Assembly: GCA_018806915.1 (NCBI GenBank)
Contig: JAGKQI010000091.1
Location: forward strand, 558,001-622,000
Source of the DNA: Phytophthora colocasiae
Taxonomy: Eukaryota > Oomycota > Peronosporomycetes > Peronosporales > Peronosporaceae
DNA length: 64,000 nucleotides
Direction of reading: 5' to 3'
Shown: piece by piece, positions 12,025 through 23,784 of the stretch
Numbering within the stretch: the first letter of the stretch is position 1
How the letters are laid out: each line of letters begins with the position of its first letter
Notes under the pieces: generated by a model
The model's database searches: none
The model's input: the letters and a program-made list of their open reading frames with translations, nothing else
What the model was told of the DNA's origin: nothing
Position numbers and translations under genes: made by a program

Positions 12025-12988
12025 TATCATATCTTCCTGGTATCTCTCTTCTTCTTGTCGTCTTTTGCGTCCTTTATGCAGTCAGTCTTCGTATCTCAGG
12101 TAATAGCAGCGTTGTGACCAGTAGGGCTGGTGCAGTGTAACGAGTAGCGTAGCAAAACGTCGAACAGTACCAGGTAGAGCAGCTTAGTAGGCGGAGCAGG
12201 TTATAGCAGCATTGTGACCAGGTTCGAGCAGCGTAGCAGGTTTTAGCAACGTTGTTATCAGTAGGGCTCAAGCAGCGTAATGGGTAGCAAGCAGCCAGTA
12301 GAATGTCGAGTAGTGTAGTCAGCAACATCATGTAATGCACGTCAACAGGGCTTCAGGACATTGGGGAATGGAGGAGTTGAGGGGGGCTTGGTGAATTTGA
12401 AAATGAGGCTCCGCTTTGCGATTCTTGCCTCGAGGATCGCGCACATTGATTTGGCTAGAGCTTCAACTTTCTGGCCAATTGGCAGTCGTCACTAGCGCCT
12501 TTTATTGGCGGAATCGTCACAGCGAACCCGCCGGGGGAAAGATTGGCTTGGAAAAGCCAAGCGCGTATAGTGGGCTTTCGAATGTCTTGCGACTTTTCCA
12601 GTACTCATATTGACCTCAAGTTTAACCTCACCATATCATTACTATAATATTCACAGTATACCAATAATTTAGAGTAATATATGGATGCTTAACACTTCTA
12701 ATCCGATCGGAATTCCGGATTCTCCGCCATATTTAATATATAAATTAACGTATATTGGAAAATCAGTACAGTATATCATGGTCCAAGCCCTTTCCCATGA
12801 GACACGTGGTCAGAACGAGTCCAGTGATTGGCTAGAATAGGGTGATGTCCAGTACAAGAATGGCGCAAAAAACTCTGCATTGAAATCTCCCTGTAAAACC
12901 GTTATTCACAGCTGCAACGATGGGACAACCAAGGTCCGAAACGACAGTCATTCTATTCTGCAAAGGAACTCTCAACTCAATTCTCACT
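12025..12988. other. No gene; AGCAG-rich low-complexity stretch
   Basis: 12100-12310 contains irregular repeats built on GTAGCAG, GTTGTGACCAG and GTAGGGCT. The remainder is AT-rich spacer without a supported ORF. Confidence 0.5.
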
Positions 12989-15560
12989 TTAGTTCTCCTT
13001 CTCCGCCTCCTCCGCTACCTCTGGCCTACGCTTCTTGACGAACCGGATCTTGTGCTGCAACTGTGGTGGGATGGCAGTCCCATTCTTCCAGCTCTTATGC
13101 CACCCTTGATCGCACGTGAGAGCGCTGGCGTGCTCTACCCGGCGGGGCTTGTTGCAAAGCGTACCCTTCCTTTCTTCTCGCGTGAGCATGTTGCGCAGAA
13201 GAAGCTTGTCTCGGATCTCCTACGCCAGCACCAGCGTACGCAGAGCAGACTTTACACAACCACTTGCGCCGCTTGAAACCATTCATCTCGACGGTCTTCT
13301 CTAGGATGTGTGGGTGGCGCGGCAGCGGCTCCGTTTCGAGATCCTCCAAGTCGTCGCCGCCGACAAAGTCTTCATTGGTTTGGTTGAGTAGGTCGATGTG
13401 GAGGTGCCTCATGAACGGTGCACGTGTGGGAACCGGCTTGCCACGACGTTGCACCGCGATCTTGTGCACGATGAAGGCGTTCGTTCACCATGGCCAGATC
13501 GACCAAGCCGAGAAAAATTGTCTTATAATACTTCCTCATCCGAATTGCACGCTGGATGGATTATCGTTGTAGTCGTAGTTCATCATGAACATCCACCCAT
13601 AGCTTCATTGTATTCACACACGAGCCAGGGGGCAGGGGACTGTCGAGACTGAGCCGTCGCGCTCTCGCTGAGTGACTTCGGTTAGCTGCGTGGAGCAGCC
13701 TGTGCCGAGGAACCACACGGGTTTGTTATCCATCCAAACCAGCGCCCCAATCTCAGGATGATCCCGCCAGACGATACGTTCCACGTGGCATCCGCTTGGG
13801 TCGCTTCTTCTGCGTGAAGTCGATGGCCTTGCACCAGCCTCTTCGATCTTTTCGCATGGTCCAAACGTGGCAATGCCCCTTGCTGAGCAGTTTGTGTGAC
13901 AAAGGAATAGACGTGTAGAAGTTGTCTGTGGAGATCTGACGCTGCTCTGGTTGGCCTCGGAGCACGTGCGAGAGATTCTTGAGCACAACACGTTGAGCAA
14001 CAGCCTCCTCGTTTGCATTTTCCTTACCGCAGTAAATCTCTAGCCTGATCAGATAACACAACACGTTCTCCTCCTGAATAATCTGCGGTACATCCTGAAG
14101 GTATAACGGATCGTCCGTCGAAAGCAATTCCGTACCTGGCGCAATACGCGGTCTCCGCGCAGCCCGTCAAGTAAAACTTCGTTCCCCACTTGTTGGGCTT
14201 CATCGGCATGAACTGGCGCATCGGTTTCCGGCGATATCGCATTGGAACCATCCCTTCGTCAAAAGAGATACGAGATCCCATGCGATACCCACGGAAGATC
14301 GTCTTCTGAAGAGCGTGAATGACAGGTCTGATCTTGAAAGCTCGGTCGCCGCTGTCGGCTTGGTTGACGTTGTTGTTGAAGTGGAGGTAATGCGCGATAT
14401 CGTGGAACCGGTCACGGCTGATGAACTTCCCGAACGTCCCGCGTGACAGCGCTCCTTCAATCTTGGTAATCCAGTGACGACTTAGACTCTCGCGTCGAGG
14501 CTCAAGGGATCGAGCAATTAGCAGACCTACGAAACGCACGAGCTCATGAGGTTGTTTGGGACTCTTGCGCTTCAACTTGGTCCGGTACTCTTCACCAGAG
14601 AGCACGGTGGAAGGTGTCGTCTCACGTGTTGCACGAGCTCGCGCTTGCATTCCCTGCGCAATTTCGTCGGTGCTGTCGGTGCGGTATCTGTTCGTCTCCT
14701 TTGATATCATCCGCCAAAGCACTTTTGGCAAGAAGAAGTAGAAGATTGCCAACGGGCTCTCTGCATTCGTAAGTGCCGCTCTCGTAGGCCCTGATGGACC
14801 GTCGTACAGCGGCATCGGGGCGAGTGTTTTTCGTCGAAGGTATCCCATCCATCAGCCTGTAGCTGACCAACTCCTCATCAGTCAGCTCGAACTCTACTGG
14901 CAGTTCGTCAGAGTCAACACCTTCTTCTTCTTCGCGCTCATCTTCGCTTAGGCCCTCGTGCGCAGCAGAATCTCCATCGTCGTCTGGATCAGTCTCGTTC
15001 TCGTCGAGCAGAATGGATACTTCGTCGCCTTCAGCGTCAGAATTGAGCTCGAGCAACCAATCCCTCTCTCCAGTGTTGAGATCATCTGGTTCGGTGGGGG
15101 CAAAACGTTGGTCGCGCTTCAATGCGGTCACGAAGTCCTCTGAGTCGAAGTCATCCAGCGACACAGCTGCCATGGACCGACGAGCACTAACATGTTTGAC
15201 CCTCATATCCGTTACAGCATCTTCAGTAGAAGGCGCCGTATCCGCGTGGTCATCCGTAACAGCGTTGACGTAATGTTAACAGGAGCCCCCGTAACAGCAA
15301 GATCGGTCGTTGACGTAATGTCCACAGGAGCCTCCGTAGCAGCGTGACGCGGAGAATCCACAACTACTTCAGCAGCCTCCGGAAGATGTAATTCCACTCG
15401 TTCCGGAAGACAAGACATTGACTCCGTAATGACATCAAACTGGAAGATCCATAACAGCTCAATCAGTCAACCGACAGCTTCACAAACGTTTAGGTACAAA
15501 CTTACCGCTCTTTCTCCGTTTGGAAGATGACCGTTTTGCCGGTCGATGTTCTACTGTGTG
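12989..15560 (-). pseudogene. piggyBac-like transposase 2, degraded
   Basis: Minus-strand fragments in order: Thr/Pro-rich linker (15418-15210), acidic domain (15206 onward), body with LPKVLWRMIS, HELVRFVGLLIARS, ISFDEGMVPM, STDNFYTSIPLS (13940s), a block at about 13600-13480 with DELRLQR and RMRKYYKTIFLGL, and a C-terminal basic part (13469-12989) with CKVC and a later CNK, the relic of a cysteine-rich finger. The frame changes at least four times and one in-frame stop lies in DELRLQR-stop. It is a separate, more divergent lineage than transposase 1. A donor-like GTAAGT at about 15507 suggests an intron after a 5' exon ending near 15510. Ends of the element were not identified. Confidence 0.75.
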
Positions 15561-16001
15561 GTTGCGCTAGGGAAGGTTTTTGTGGCTGCTAAGTTAGCAG
15601 TGCTAACTTCTTCAATTCCTTGTCAGCTGATCAGCTCGACTGGTATAGTGCTTACCTTGAGTTTAGTATTTGACAGGTCAATGATAAACTTTCATTCTTG
15701 AGTTTAGAACTACTGTTGATATTGAAACCTGGCCCATAGATAGATAGTAGAGGCACAACATTCAGATCAGACAGTCACTTAATGGAAACCCCAAACGTTG
15801 GATGGATCTACTTTCGTTCGGCACGATGTGTCTGCGACAACATTAGTTTGAATCGATGGCGGATCAATATTGATATTAAACGCGTCCTTTTAGGCAGGTT
15901 TTATACTGCGTTTTCTTTCGCAAGCGCAAGGTAGGTTTTAGAGTTTTATGCGTCCAGACTTTTTACCAACTGTCAACAGCAAGACAACGGTGTCATTCGA
16001 G

Positions 16002-16455
16002 ATGGCGACAATACCTGCAGGAAGCGAGCGAACCGAGGGCACATCGTCCAAAGGCACAACATATGTGGCGTACACGTCGGCCGGTCAGACCAAGGTTAAG
16101 GCGTAGTCTGTGCATGAAAAGTAGTCGTCCAAGCTCAAGTCGTCGGGCAAGGACGAACTTCCAGCTAAGAAACGTATGAGGGACATTACTGGGCCCTCAG
16201 GTGGATCTAGCAAGCGACCAAAAGATACTGATGTTTCTGTACAGAATTTGGAAGCTGCTGAACCGAAGACCAAGAGATTCACATCAAATTCCGGAAGGAA
16301 GCTTTCGATGAAATGAAGAGAACTTGCAACGAGGAGTACGAAGGAAATAACCGGTAATGCGAGCGGCGCACGAAAGGTCAGCCTTACACGTTGGCAAACT
16401 ATCAGAAGCGCTTGTGGGAAGAACGGTATCTCGCCGCACGAAATAGATGCGAATA
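16002..16455 (+). pseudogene. Unrecognised decayed ORF
   Basis: From ATG at 16002 a Lys/Ser-rich frame continues through two stops (16104, 16122) to about 16315, and an adjacent frame continues with FRKEAFDEMKRTCNEEYEG. It looks like a once-coding basic protein, perhaps part of a repeat; I do not recognise a family. The flank 15561-16001 shows nothing. Confidence 0.3.
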
Positions 16456-16674
16456 GGTGGATTACGCTGATTTGGCGACCAAAATTCAGTTTAAGGCCTT
16501 CAAGAGCGAACCAGAAGCACCACCAGCCTTAAAGTATATGCAGGGTATCTCAAGGTGTTTTGACATGCTGCTAATTACGATTTTCAAGTGGAATAAGTGT
16601 GATTGGATACATACTATGGACGAGGTTATGTCCCGTGCGACAATATGATGGATCTGCGGAAGAAAGCGACTATA

Positions 16675-17028
16675 TCAACCTTTCGAGCACATGGATGCAT
16701 TCTGCTGCCAACGACAGTCTTTGCAAAAAGGAATGATGTTGTTTGGACCCACTCGATGGTAGCAAAATGCTACCATCGAGTCGAAGGGTCGCGTAAGCAC
16801 TACCGTATTTTGGTACTCGCAGATTAAAGTGTTATTTTTGGCCAATAGCAAAGCTTATTTAAAAGGCTTCGAAGGTAGCGTTTTGCTCCCATCTGTGTTG
16901 TAGCCATCTTAACGGTCGCCGACCCTTCGAAATGGCTACACGTCGAAGGAGGCGTTTTGCTACCTTCCATTTTCAATTGTCTTGAGTTTGTATAATATAC
17001 AAAGTCACTGTGTTCGCGAAGGGATTAA
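16675..17028. mobile_element. piggyBac-type MITE, copy 1
   Basis: Ends at TTAA (17025-17028) preceded by TTCGCGAAGGGA; the left end TCAACCTTTCGAGCACA is a mutated version of the TTAATCCTTTCGCGCACA seen in copy 2. No coding capacity. It carries a perfect hairpin, CTCGATGGTAGCA with its complement across a 3-base loop (about 16752-16780), and further GGTAGC/GCTACC repeats, so much of it can fold. Confidence 0.7.
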
Positions 17029-18116
17029 CCTTCACATGTACTGCAAAGGGACCCAAGAGATCAGAAGTGTTCCGCAATAAACACTCAGTCTGATCACCGG
17101 TCTTTTACCGACGATTAGTGCCTAATGGTTAGCACAAGATATCTCAGACGAACGAGAGACCTCATCCCGTTGCCGTCCTGTCTATGATGGTTCAAGATTG
17201 CACAATTATACCTACCGATACCAAGTATCGGTGCATACCCCCGATTGGCTTCGTACGTCGTAGCATACGTGCTCCGTACTCTGATGGTACCGGATTTCTG
17301 GTATCATACATGAAACTCTGATATCACGGACGGGACGTTTTCGCATTCGGTAGCGGATTCCTTCCGCTGACTCGCACATCCAAGCCCGGCTTGAGTACCG
17401 CTCATCGCGTGCAGCGCTGCTGCACGTGAGCACGCAAATTGTTCGTGTGCTGGACGTTTGCAACCGCCAGTACCTCCTGCCGCGCATCGGTTCGCAGAAC
17501 CGGTGCACCTCCATCCGCTCCCGGAGTTGAACACGTATCATCAACTCATGCACGATCGCTTGTTCCCGGAACTAGCAGCGACTGTTCGCCTATACACGCA
17601 TCATCAGCTTCTGGAGCTGTTGCACGATCGCTAGTTCCCAGAATAGCAGCGAAGCGCCAGTGGCGTCAGTCTATTTATTTCGTCAACTCCCAGAGTTGAC
17701 GCGACGTCGTCGGCGCGACCCTTGGGGCCTTGACGTACCTCCAAGGATACCGATAATACCGGTATTTTACCTTCTCTCAAATGAATCGCATTCATCTGAC
17801 CATCATTCATATGGCCGCGACCCTTCGGCTCAGAGTCGACACACATTTTCTCACAACGACTCCTAGAGTCGTTGGCGGCGGGTTACATTGAAGAGTGACT
17901 TTAGTCACTCTTCCGAAGTGGATACATTTGGTGTGTCACACATCATGGTGACACGTGGTGGGTGGCTCTGCAGCCACCAATCACCTTCTATATAGGTTTC
18001 ACTATAGATATTTTTTAGTTTGTATTGCAGGCCAAGCTAATAAGTATATACTTACTAAGTATAATATAATATATTAATATGAATATTATTCAGTCTTAAT
18101 TCTACCTAATCTTTAG
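17029..18116. other. No gene recognised
   Basis: Contains many short palindromes (for example ACCGATACCAAGTATCGGT near 17213) and short ORFs without recognisable products. Possibly the decayed end of the retrotransposon remnant that follows. Confidence 0.4.
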
Positions 18117-19196
18117 TTAGTGTCCCCAAAGCTTTCTGGACGGAGTGAACTGCCGTTCACTAGGAGTTTGTATACTCCAAGCCTTCCTCTGTGTGAAGTG
18201 CTGTGTGACACCCGTCACAGAGGCAGCGGCGGCCGCTGCTGCCTCAACTGGGGATTCACATGCACCGACCGGTGCATGTGCAGCACTGACAGGGCCATCG
18301 CTATATGTCGCGCATGTGTTGTTGAAGCGTACGAGCGTACGCATGCCGTGGCTTGCATGGCATGCCTAATACCAAGTCGAACTTATCGTCTAGATCCAAG
18401 ACGATAAGATCCTCTACAAACGTCCTTCGTTTGTAAGAGAAGTGCACACGGACTACGCGCTTCTCAGTCCTCACGATGGCACCTGTTGCCAACCGTACCG
18501 CCAACACGCTGCGAGGCATGTCGGTCTCTTCGAAGTCAAGTCTTCGAAGACTTCCCTGTCGAACAAAGTTGTTCCCGAGTCCACTAGGGCACGAAGAGAG
18601 TTAACTATCTTCGACATCACGTTCCGGATGACAAGGTTGGCTTGTCATCTTGCAGTTTACAGCAAGAAACGTTCTCGCTGGGGGCAGCAATCGTCGTCGT
18701 CGCGTGACCAAGCTCGACACGCGAGACCGCATCACCAGTAGGGCGCCCCTCGCCTACTGGTCCTTGGCGTTTTTGAACGCACGCCCGCTGTGCACTCGCG
18801 TGCATAGTGACCGATTTACTACACTTGTAACATCGAACCTTGCCGTATCTACGCTGCTGTTGACCAGCAGTCGTAGCACTCGATAGGTCCATAGGCTCTG
18901 GACCTCCCGCCTTCACAACAGGACGCCGGCTTCGGCGCGTTCGCATGGCGTTTAACTGCACTCTTCTGTTCCTGTGAGAGCAGATCCTTGGTACACAAGG
19001 TGAGCCTCAGCAACCCCACGGTTATCGGAGTACCCCCTCCGTTAGTCAGTGTCTGGGCGCCGTGTGTGAACGTTGGATCCCTGCTCATTCCAGTGGATTC
19101 AGTACACCATAGCATTGTGAGAAGCCCTGATGAAGTCCACACATAGTTCTGCAATATGGCTTGAGCGGTGCGTGCATTCAATGCAATGCACATCAT
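18117..19196 (-). pseudogene. Gypsy gag/protease remnant
   Basis: Minus-strand relic in several frames. 18961-18617 holds a gag C-terminus with PEPMDLSSATT and a CYKC zinc-knuckle start. 18519-18301 holds a retropepsin-like end with VEDLIVLDLDDKFDLVLGMP, the DLVLGMP being the usual second protease motif. Frame shifts and stops throughout show it is dead. It belongs to a different Gypsy lineage from elements A, B and C. Confidence 0.6.
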
Positions 19197-19998
19197 CGCG
19201 GTGAAATCGTTTTAGCCACATTTTTGTGCTTATATGCGCTCGCGCTCAAGAGCACCCGCGCGATATCGCCGCGCGGACAAGCCTGACAGATACGTTTTAC
19301 ACATCTGAGCCTAGTTTTAGCGCCGGGTTCGCGCGAACGGCCGAATGCGGACGTACTCGCGCTGTGAGCAATTTTGACGACCGATCCTGTATAAACTAGA
19401 CCGTATAGGAAATGGCAGGCTGGATATAACTTTAAGCAGCCACTACTCTCCACTTCCACGTATCAGTCGAGCGGGTCTGGCTCGGGTGCAACCCACAGAG
19501 AACTATCGCCAGTGTCAATGTCTGTCACTCAGGTGATGGGAAGGCTGGGGGCCGTTCTGATGGACGTGATCTGCCCTAATCTAAAGGGGGTTTTGATACC
19601 TGATGGCTTTCCTTCTCTTGCTATTGGTAACAGGCCGCAAGTAAGAACGAATACGCTTTTGGTTTTACCCCACAGCACACACTCGAGTCATTCCTTACCT
19701 TTCAAAAAAACAACAAGAAGACTCACGGCCCAAGGACGACGGGTTCCTGCTCGACACAAGAACGGCAGAGAACAAAACGTGCAAAAGAGCTGCTACCACA
19801 AAGTGCCAGTGAAGAACGCTGATTGGGCTCACATAGGAGAATTCCGCGTAAAGTGGAGATTCGGCCCGCGCTCAATCGTCAGCGCAGCTTCTACAAGGAA
19901 GAGCGATCGTTGTTTTTTCAGCGGAAGAACTTAGCGGCCCAGATCGTTCAGCTGGAGCGCCAACTCGTTCAGAGAAGACAAAGCACGTTCAGAAAGTG
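19197..19998. other. No gene recognised
   Basis: An ORF at 19512-19934 (140 aa) shows no domain, signal peptide or family resemblance; not supported as a gene. Confidence 0.4.
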
Positions 19999-20308
19999 TT
20001 AATCCTTTCGCGCACATGGATGCATTCTGCTGCCAACGACAGTTTTTGCAAAAAGGAATGATGTTGTTTGGACCCACTCGATGGTAGCATTTTGAGTCGA
20101 AGGGTCGCGTAAACACTACCGTGTTTTGGAACTCACAGATTAAAGTTTTATTTTGGCCAATAGCAGAGCTTACTTAAAAGACTTCGAAGGTAGCGTTTCA
20201 TCCGACCCTTCGAAATGGCTACACGTCGAAGGAGGCGTTTGCTACCTTCCATTCACTTGTCATGAGTTTGTAAAGTATACAAAGTCACTGTGTTCGCGAA
20301 GGGGTTAA
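19999..20308. mobile_element. piggyBac-type MITE, copy 2
   Basis: Flanked by TTAA on both sides (19999-20002 and 20305-20308) with inverted ends TTAATCCTTTCGCGCACA and, reading inward from the right, TTAACCCCTTCGCGAACACA. The interior matches 16675-17028 across its length apart from small deletions, one of which removes the hairpin present in copy 1. It is non-coding and would need transposase from a piggyBac-like element. Confidence 0.75.
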
Positions 20309-21283
20309 CTATCAGCTATAAGCTGAAAGAATTGCCCCGTTTGATTATCGGTTTAACCAAGAATAGCAACCAAAAACAATAACTACTCGTCATGCCTAGC
20401 TCCTCTGGTTCACAGTAAGCCTCATGATCTTGCAACTCACGCTGTGATCCATTTAGTGATCGATTGACTAATACTGGAACCTGTAGAGGGGGGGTCGATT
20501 CCAGCAGAACTACCTCAGGTACATTTCGTAGTGAATTACTTTGAAGTATGTCCCAGTGCGATCATATTTATTGAAAATCTCGTTTCACGTCAGGTCAAAA
20601 ACTCCTCTTACGGTCCGAACACGATGTCGACGAGGTAAGAAGTATCACCTTACTACATTTTACCGTCACCTGATGTGAATATTGGCAGATCGCCTCTATA
20701 GCACCATCGAAATGCTCTAGACTATTTCGAAGCTCGATTTCCAGCCGATTCTCTGGTCGCAGCAGTCGGCAGACTGAAGGAAATTCAAGTTCACTTGCAA
20801 CTTCATGTACGTTAGTTAATCTCATCAGCTTTATTGTAGAAAATTAACGGTTGAGCTGTAGGCATTTCTCTTCGCGAGTTGGAGCTGCGCAAGACTCAAA
20901 TAGAAAACGAGTTAGCTCGAGTGCAGCACGAGCTACAACTACGGGAGCTTCAGCATGCACAAGCTAAACTACAGAAAAGATACATGTAAACAAGAGGAAA
21001 TCACTGTACGAAAAAAATATTCTGTGTGTGGACAGAAAACCTCACCGCGCCAATCAGCAAAGGTGCGGCTCCGTGATGGTAGAAAACGCGTCAACCCACT
21101 TTTGCCATGCTCCACCCACTCTTGCTGTTCGACCTACACCGTTCCATCCACCCATCTGTATCACGAGATTGGGCACGTCATCCTTGGTAACAGCGTTTCC
21201 ACTGGAAGCGTGATCCCTCTATCATCGAGACTGTAAGGTTCATTCTTTCGAGCGCATTTCAAGTTTCCTCCCAACTGGCAAAC
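20309..21283. other. Spacer with repeat fragments
   Basis: 20353-20453 is copy 2 of the dispersed repeat at 10524. 20860-20990 encodes a short coiled-coil relic (plus strand, LRELELRKTQIENEL) that ends at TAA near 20990. The last 300 bp would hold the promoter of the pectin lyase gene. Confidence 0.45.
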
Positions 21284-22765
21284 ATGCTGGGTTTCCGGTT
21301 TGTATTGGCATTTGTTGGTGCTGCGCTATTGCTTGACAGGTCGGTTGCTGCTAGCACCGTCGTTATCGGAGAGCCTACAGGTTTCGCTGCCGGAACGACG
21401 GGAGGTGGCGATGTAGAGCCGGTGTACCCGACCACCGTTAAAGAACTTGCGACGTACCTGAGCGACAGTAAACCCCGCGTCATCGTCTTAAAGCAGGAGT
21501 TCAACTTCATCAAGTCGGAAGGATCCACAACGGAGAAGGGTTGTCGAGGCAAGAACAACGCCAACTGTATCGCCAAGAAGAATGGCTTCAAAGGTCAAGA
21601 TGAAATGCTCCTGGACGCGTCCGTGCGTACGTGTGACGGCACTCAAGTGGATATTACGTACGACAACGCAGCCACGAAGGGACTGGAAGTTGCCAGTGAT
21701 AAAACATTGGTTGGAGAAGGAACGGAAGGCGTGTTGAACGGCAAAGGGTTGTCGATCAAGGGTAGCAACGTTATCATTCAGAACATCCACATCACCAACT
21801 TGAACCCGCATTTGATCTTCGGAGGCGACGCCATCGCAATTGATGCTAGTGATAAAGCTCCTGAAGGAATTTGGATCGATCACGTTAAGGTCTCCAGTAT
21901 TGGGAGACAGATGGTTGTGGTGCATTATGCTGGAGGACTGGGTATTACCATCAGTAACTCCGACTTCGATGGTGAAACGAAGTTCTCGTCGTCGTGTGAC
22001 GGTCACCACTACTGGGGCTTCTTGATCATTGGGAAGAAGACCGAGATCAGTCTCATTGGCAACTACATCTACGAATTGTCTGGTCGCGGTCCAAAGGTAG
22101 GAGGACATGATGGAGAGATCCCAGTCATGTATGCTGCAAACAACTACTTTTCCGATAATACTGGCCATGCTTTCGATGTATCAACGAACGGGTATGTCCT
22201 GGCTGAAGGGAATTACTTCTCGTCTGTTACGACGCCCAATGCAAACGACAAGGACGGACACTTGTTTGTTCCTGCGTCGGCGGGAGATTGCATGGCGAGT
22301 ATCGGACGCAATTGTGAACTGAATGTGCTGAAAGACAGCGGGACGTTTTCAAGCATCGGGGAAGACGCCGTTGCTACGCAGGTTGCCATGTACAAGAAAC
22401 AGATCGGTGGCTACAAGATCGTCGCAGCGTCGGAACTTGCAGCTGCTAGTGGAAACTTTGGTGTCGGAGAGCTCGGCGACAGCATTACACAGTCGACGGC
22501 CTCGAGCGGAGTGGGAACGAACATCACAGACACGTCTACTGCCAGTCAAGAGACGGAAACTTCTTCTGCTAGTCAGGAGGCAACGGAACCTCCGACAGCT
22601 ACTGATCTACCGACCCAAGGATCTGCGAGTTCGGAAGTGACGAACGCTCCCGCGGTAGCGACAGATTCACCGACTCAAGGATCCGCAACAATGGAAGAAG
22701 GTCCTGTGCAGATATCTGCGTCAACCACTGAAAAACTCAAATGCATCCCACGCAAGAAGGAGTGA
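21284..22765 (+). CDS. Secreted pectin/pectate lyase (PL1 family)
   Basis: 493 aa, intact, no intron. Residues 1-22 form a signal peptide (hydrophobic core [12 protein letters not shown], small residues before the cut). Residues ~30-375 form a right-handed beta-helix lyase of the pectin lyase type: [10 protein letters not shown], the [13 protein letters not shown] strand, [14 protein letters not shown] (the WIDH and GRQ blocks conserved in pectin lyases), and [10 protein letters not shown]. The enzyme would cleave pectin by beta-elimination in the host cell wall. From ~390 the tail is Ser/Thr-rich with a repeated PTQGSA, probably an O-glycosylated stalk. This start is chosen because the signal peptide follows directly. 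Pectin versus pectate preference cannot be settled by eye. Confidence 0.9.
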   Translation: MLGFRFVLAFVGAALLLDRSVAASTVVIGEPTGFAAGTTGGGDVEPVYPTTVKELATYLSDSKPRVIVLKQEFNFIKSEGSTTEKGCRGKNNANCIAKKNGFKGQDEMLLDASVRTCDGTQVDITYDNAATKGLEVASDKTLVGEGTEGVLNGKGLSIKGSNVIIQNIHITNLNPHLIFGGDAIAIDASDKAPEGIWIDHVKVSSIGRQMVVVHYAGGLGITISNSDFDGETKFSSSCDGHHYWGFLIIGKKTEISLIGNYIYELSGRGPKVGGHDGEIPVMYAANNYFSDNTGHAFDVSTNGYVLAEGNYFSSVTTPNANDKDGHLFVPASAGDCMASIGRNCELNVLKDSGTFSSIGEDAVATQVAMYKKQIGGYKIVAASELAAASGNFGVGELGDSITQSTASSGVGTNITDTSTASQETETSSASQEATEPPTATDLPTQGSASSEVTNAPAVATDSPTQGSATMEEGPVQISASTTEKLKCIPRKKE

Positions 22766-23784
22766 GCGTATGGCAAAGTGAGCATTTGAGGTTTGAGTTG
22801 TTTGCTACTACTAGTAGTAGTATATTCAAGCGATATTGATGTAGAATGCATTTGTTGAGTCTCGTATCTCTTCGAAGAGTAAAGTTGTAAGAAAACACTG
22901 AGAATCTACAACTTTCAATCGATTAGCGTATAGATTCTCATCAGACCAGAATTGTAACAATGACCATACTGGAAGAGACCGATGCTGCGCTGCTGGAGGC
23001 TGAGAACAAACGCGTGCTGAACGTGTTGGCGCCGTCACTGCATCGACTGCTAAAGCTCAAGCCAGCGAGAACACAAGCGCTTGCACGATACGCGTCACTA
23101 CCCACGCCTGTACTAATGCTACAGCTAGGCCGACGGCAGTGGAACGATGTCAATTACTCCCAAGCGCTGAATGCGTTCGCATTGCTGGTCGAATATTCGC
23201 ATCGACTGCGCGACTACCCGCAGACTAAGCGTGCATTTTGGATCGATGTCTTGCATTCGCATATGCTGAACGAGTCCCTGTATGGCTTCTCCCTGGTCGT
23301 ACTGGAGAAGCTGGTCTTCGCCGTTGACTTCGAAGACGACACGCTCTACGATTTCCCGCCTCCATTCGTGCTTTCGGAAGATGCGGTCGCTGCGTTTTTC
23401 ACGACGACGCCCACCCTACCAGCGTCGACGCAGGCACTGCTGCCTCCGTCTCGTCAAGATGCAAACGGACCGGATGTGATCCCGGTTGAATTAAGGTTCT
23501 CATGTTGCAGACTCACCTCGGTGAGTGCTGTTGAGGCAGTAGAACGAGTAGTCGACCGCGTGTGCACACACCCGTCGCGCCACTTCACATTGTTAGCACT
23601 GGACCTCAGCAATAATCGGATGACGACCTCAGAGCTCGTTGTTGTCAGGAGAATCGTGTACAAGTGCTGCTACTCGTACGGGGTGTTGGGGCTCTGGTTA
23701 GAAACGATTACTCACGGGTTCTTTCAACGCAAAGTCGATAGGACACCCTCCGAGTTCCTCGACATCATGCGCGCGGTGTACGGT

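Noticed and set aside
21488..22168. 226-aa antisense ORF within the pectin lyase
   Set aside because: Shadow of a strong sense gene; no domain or signal in the antisense frame.
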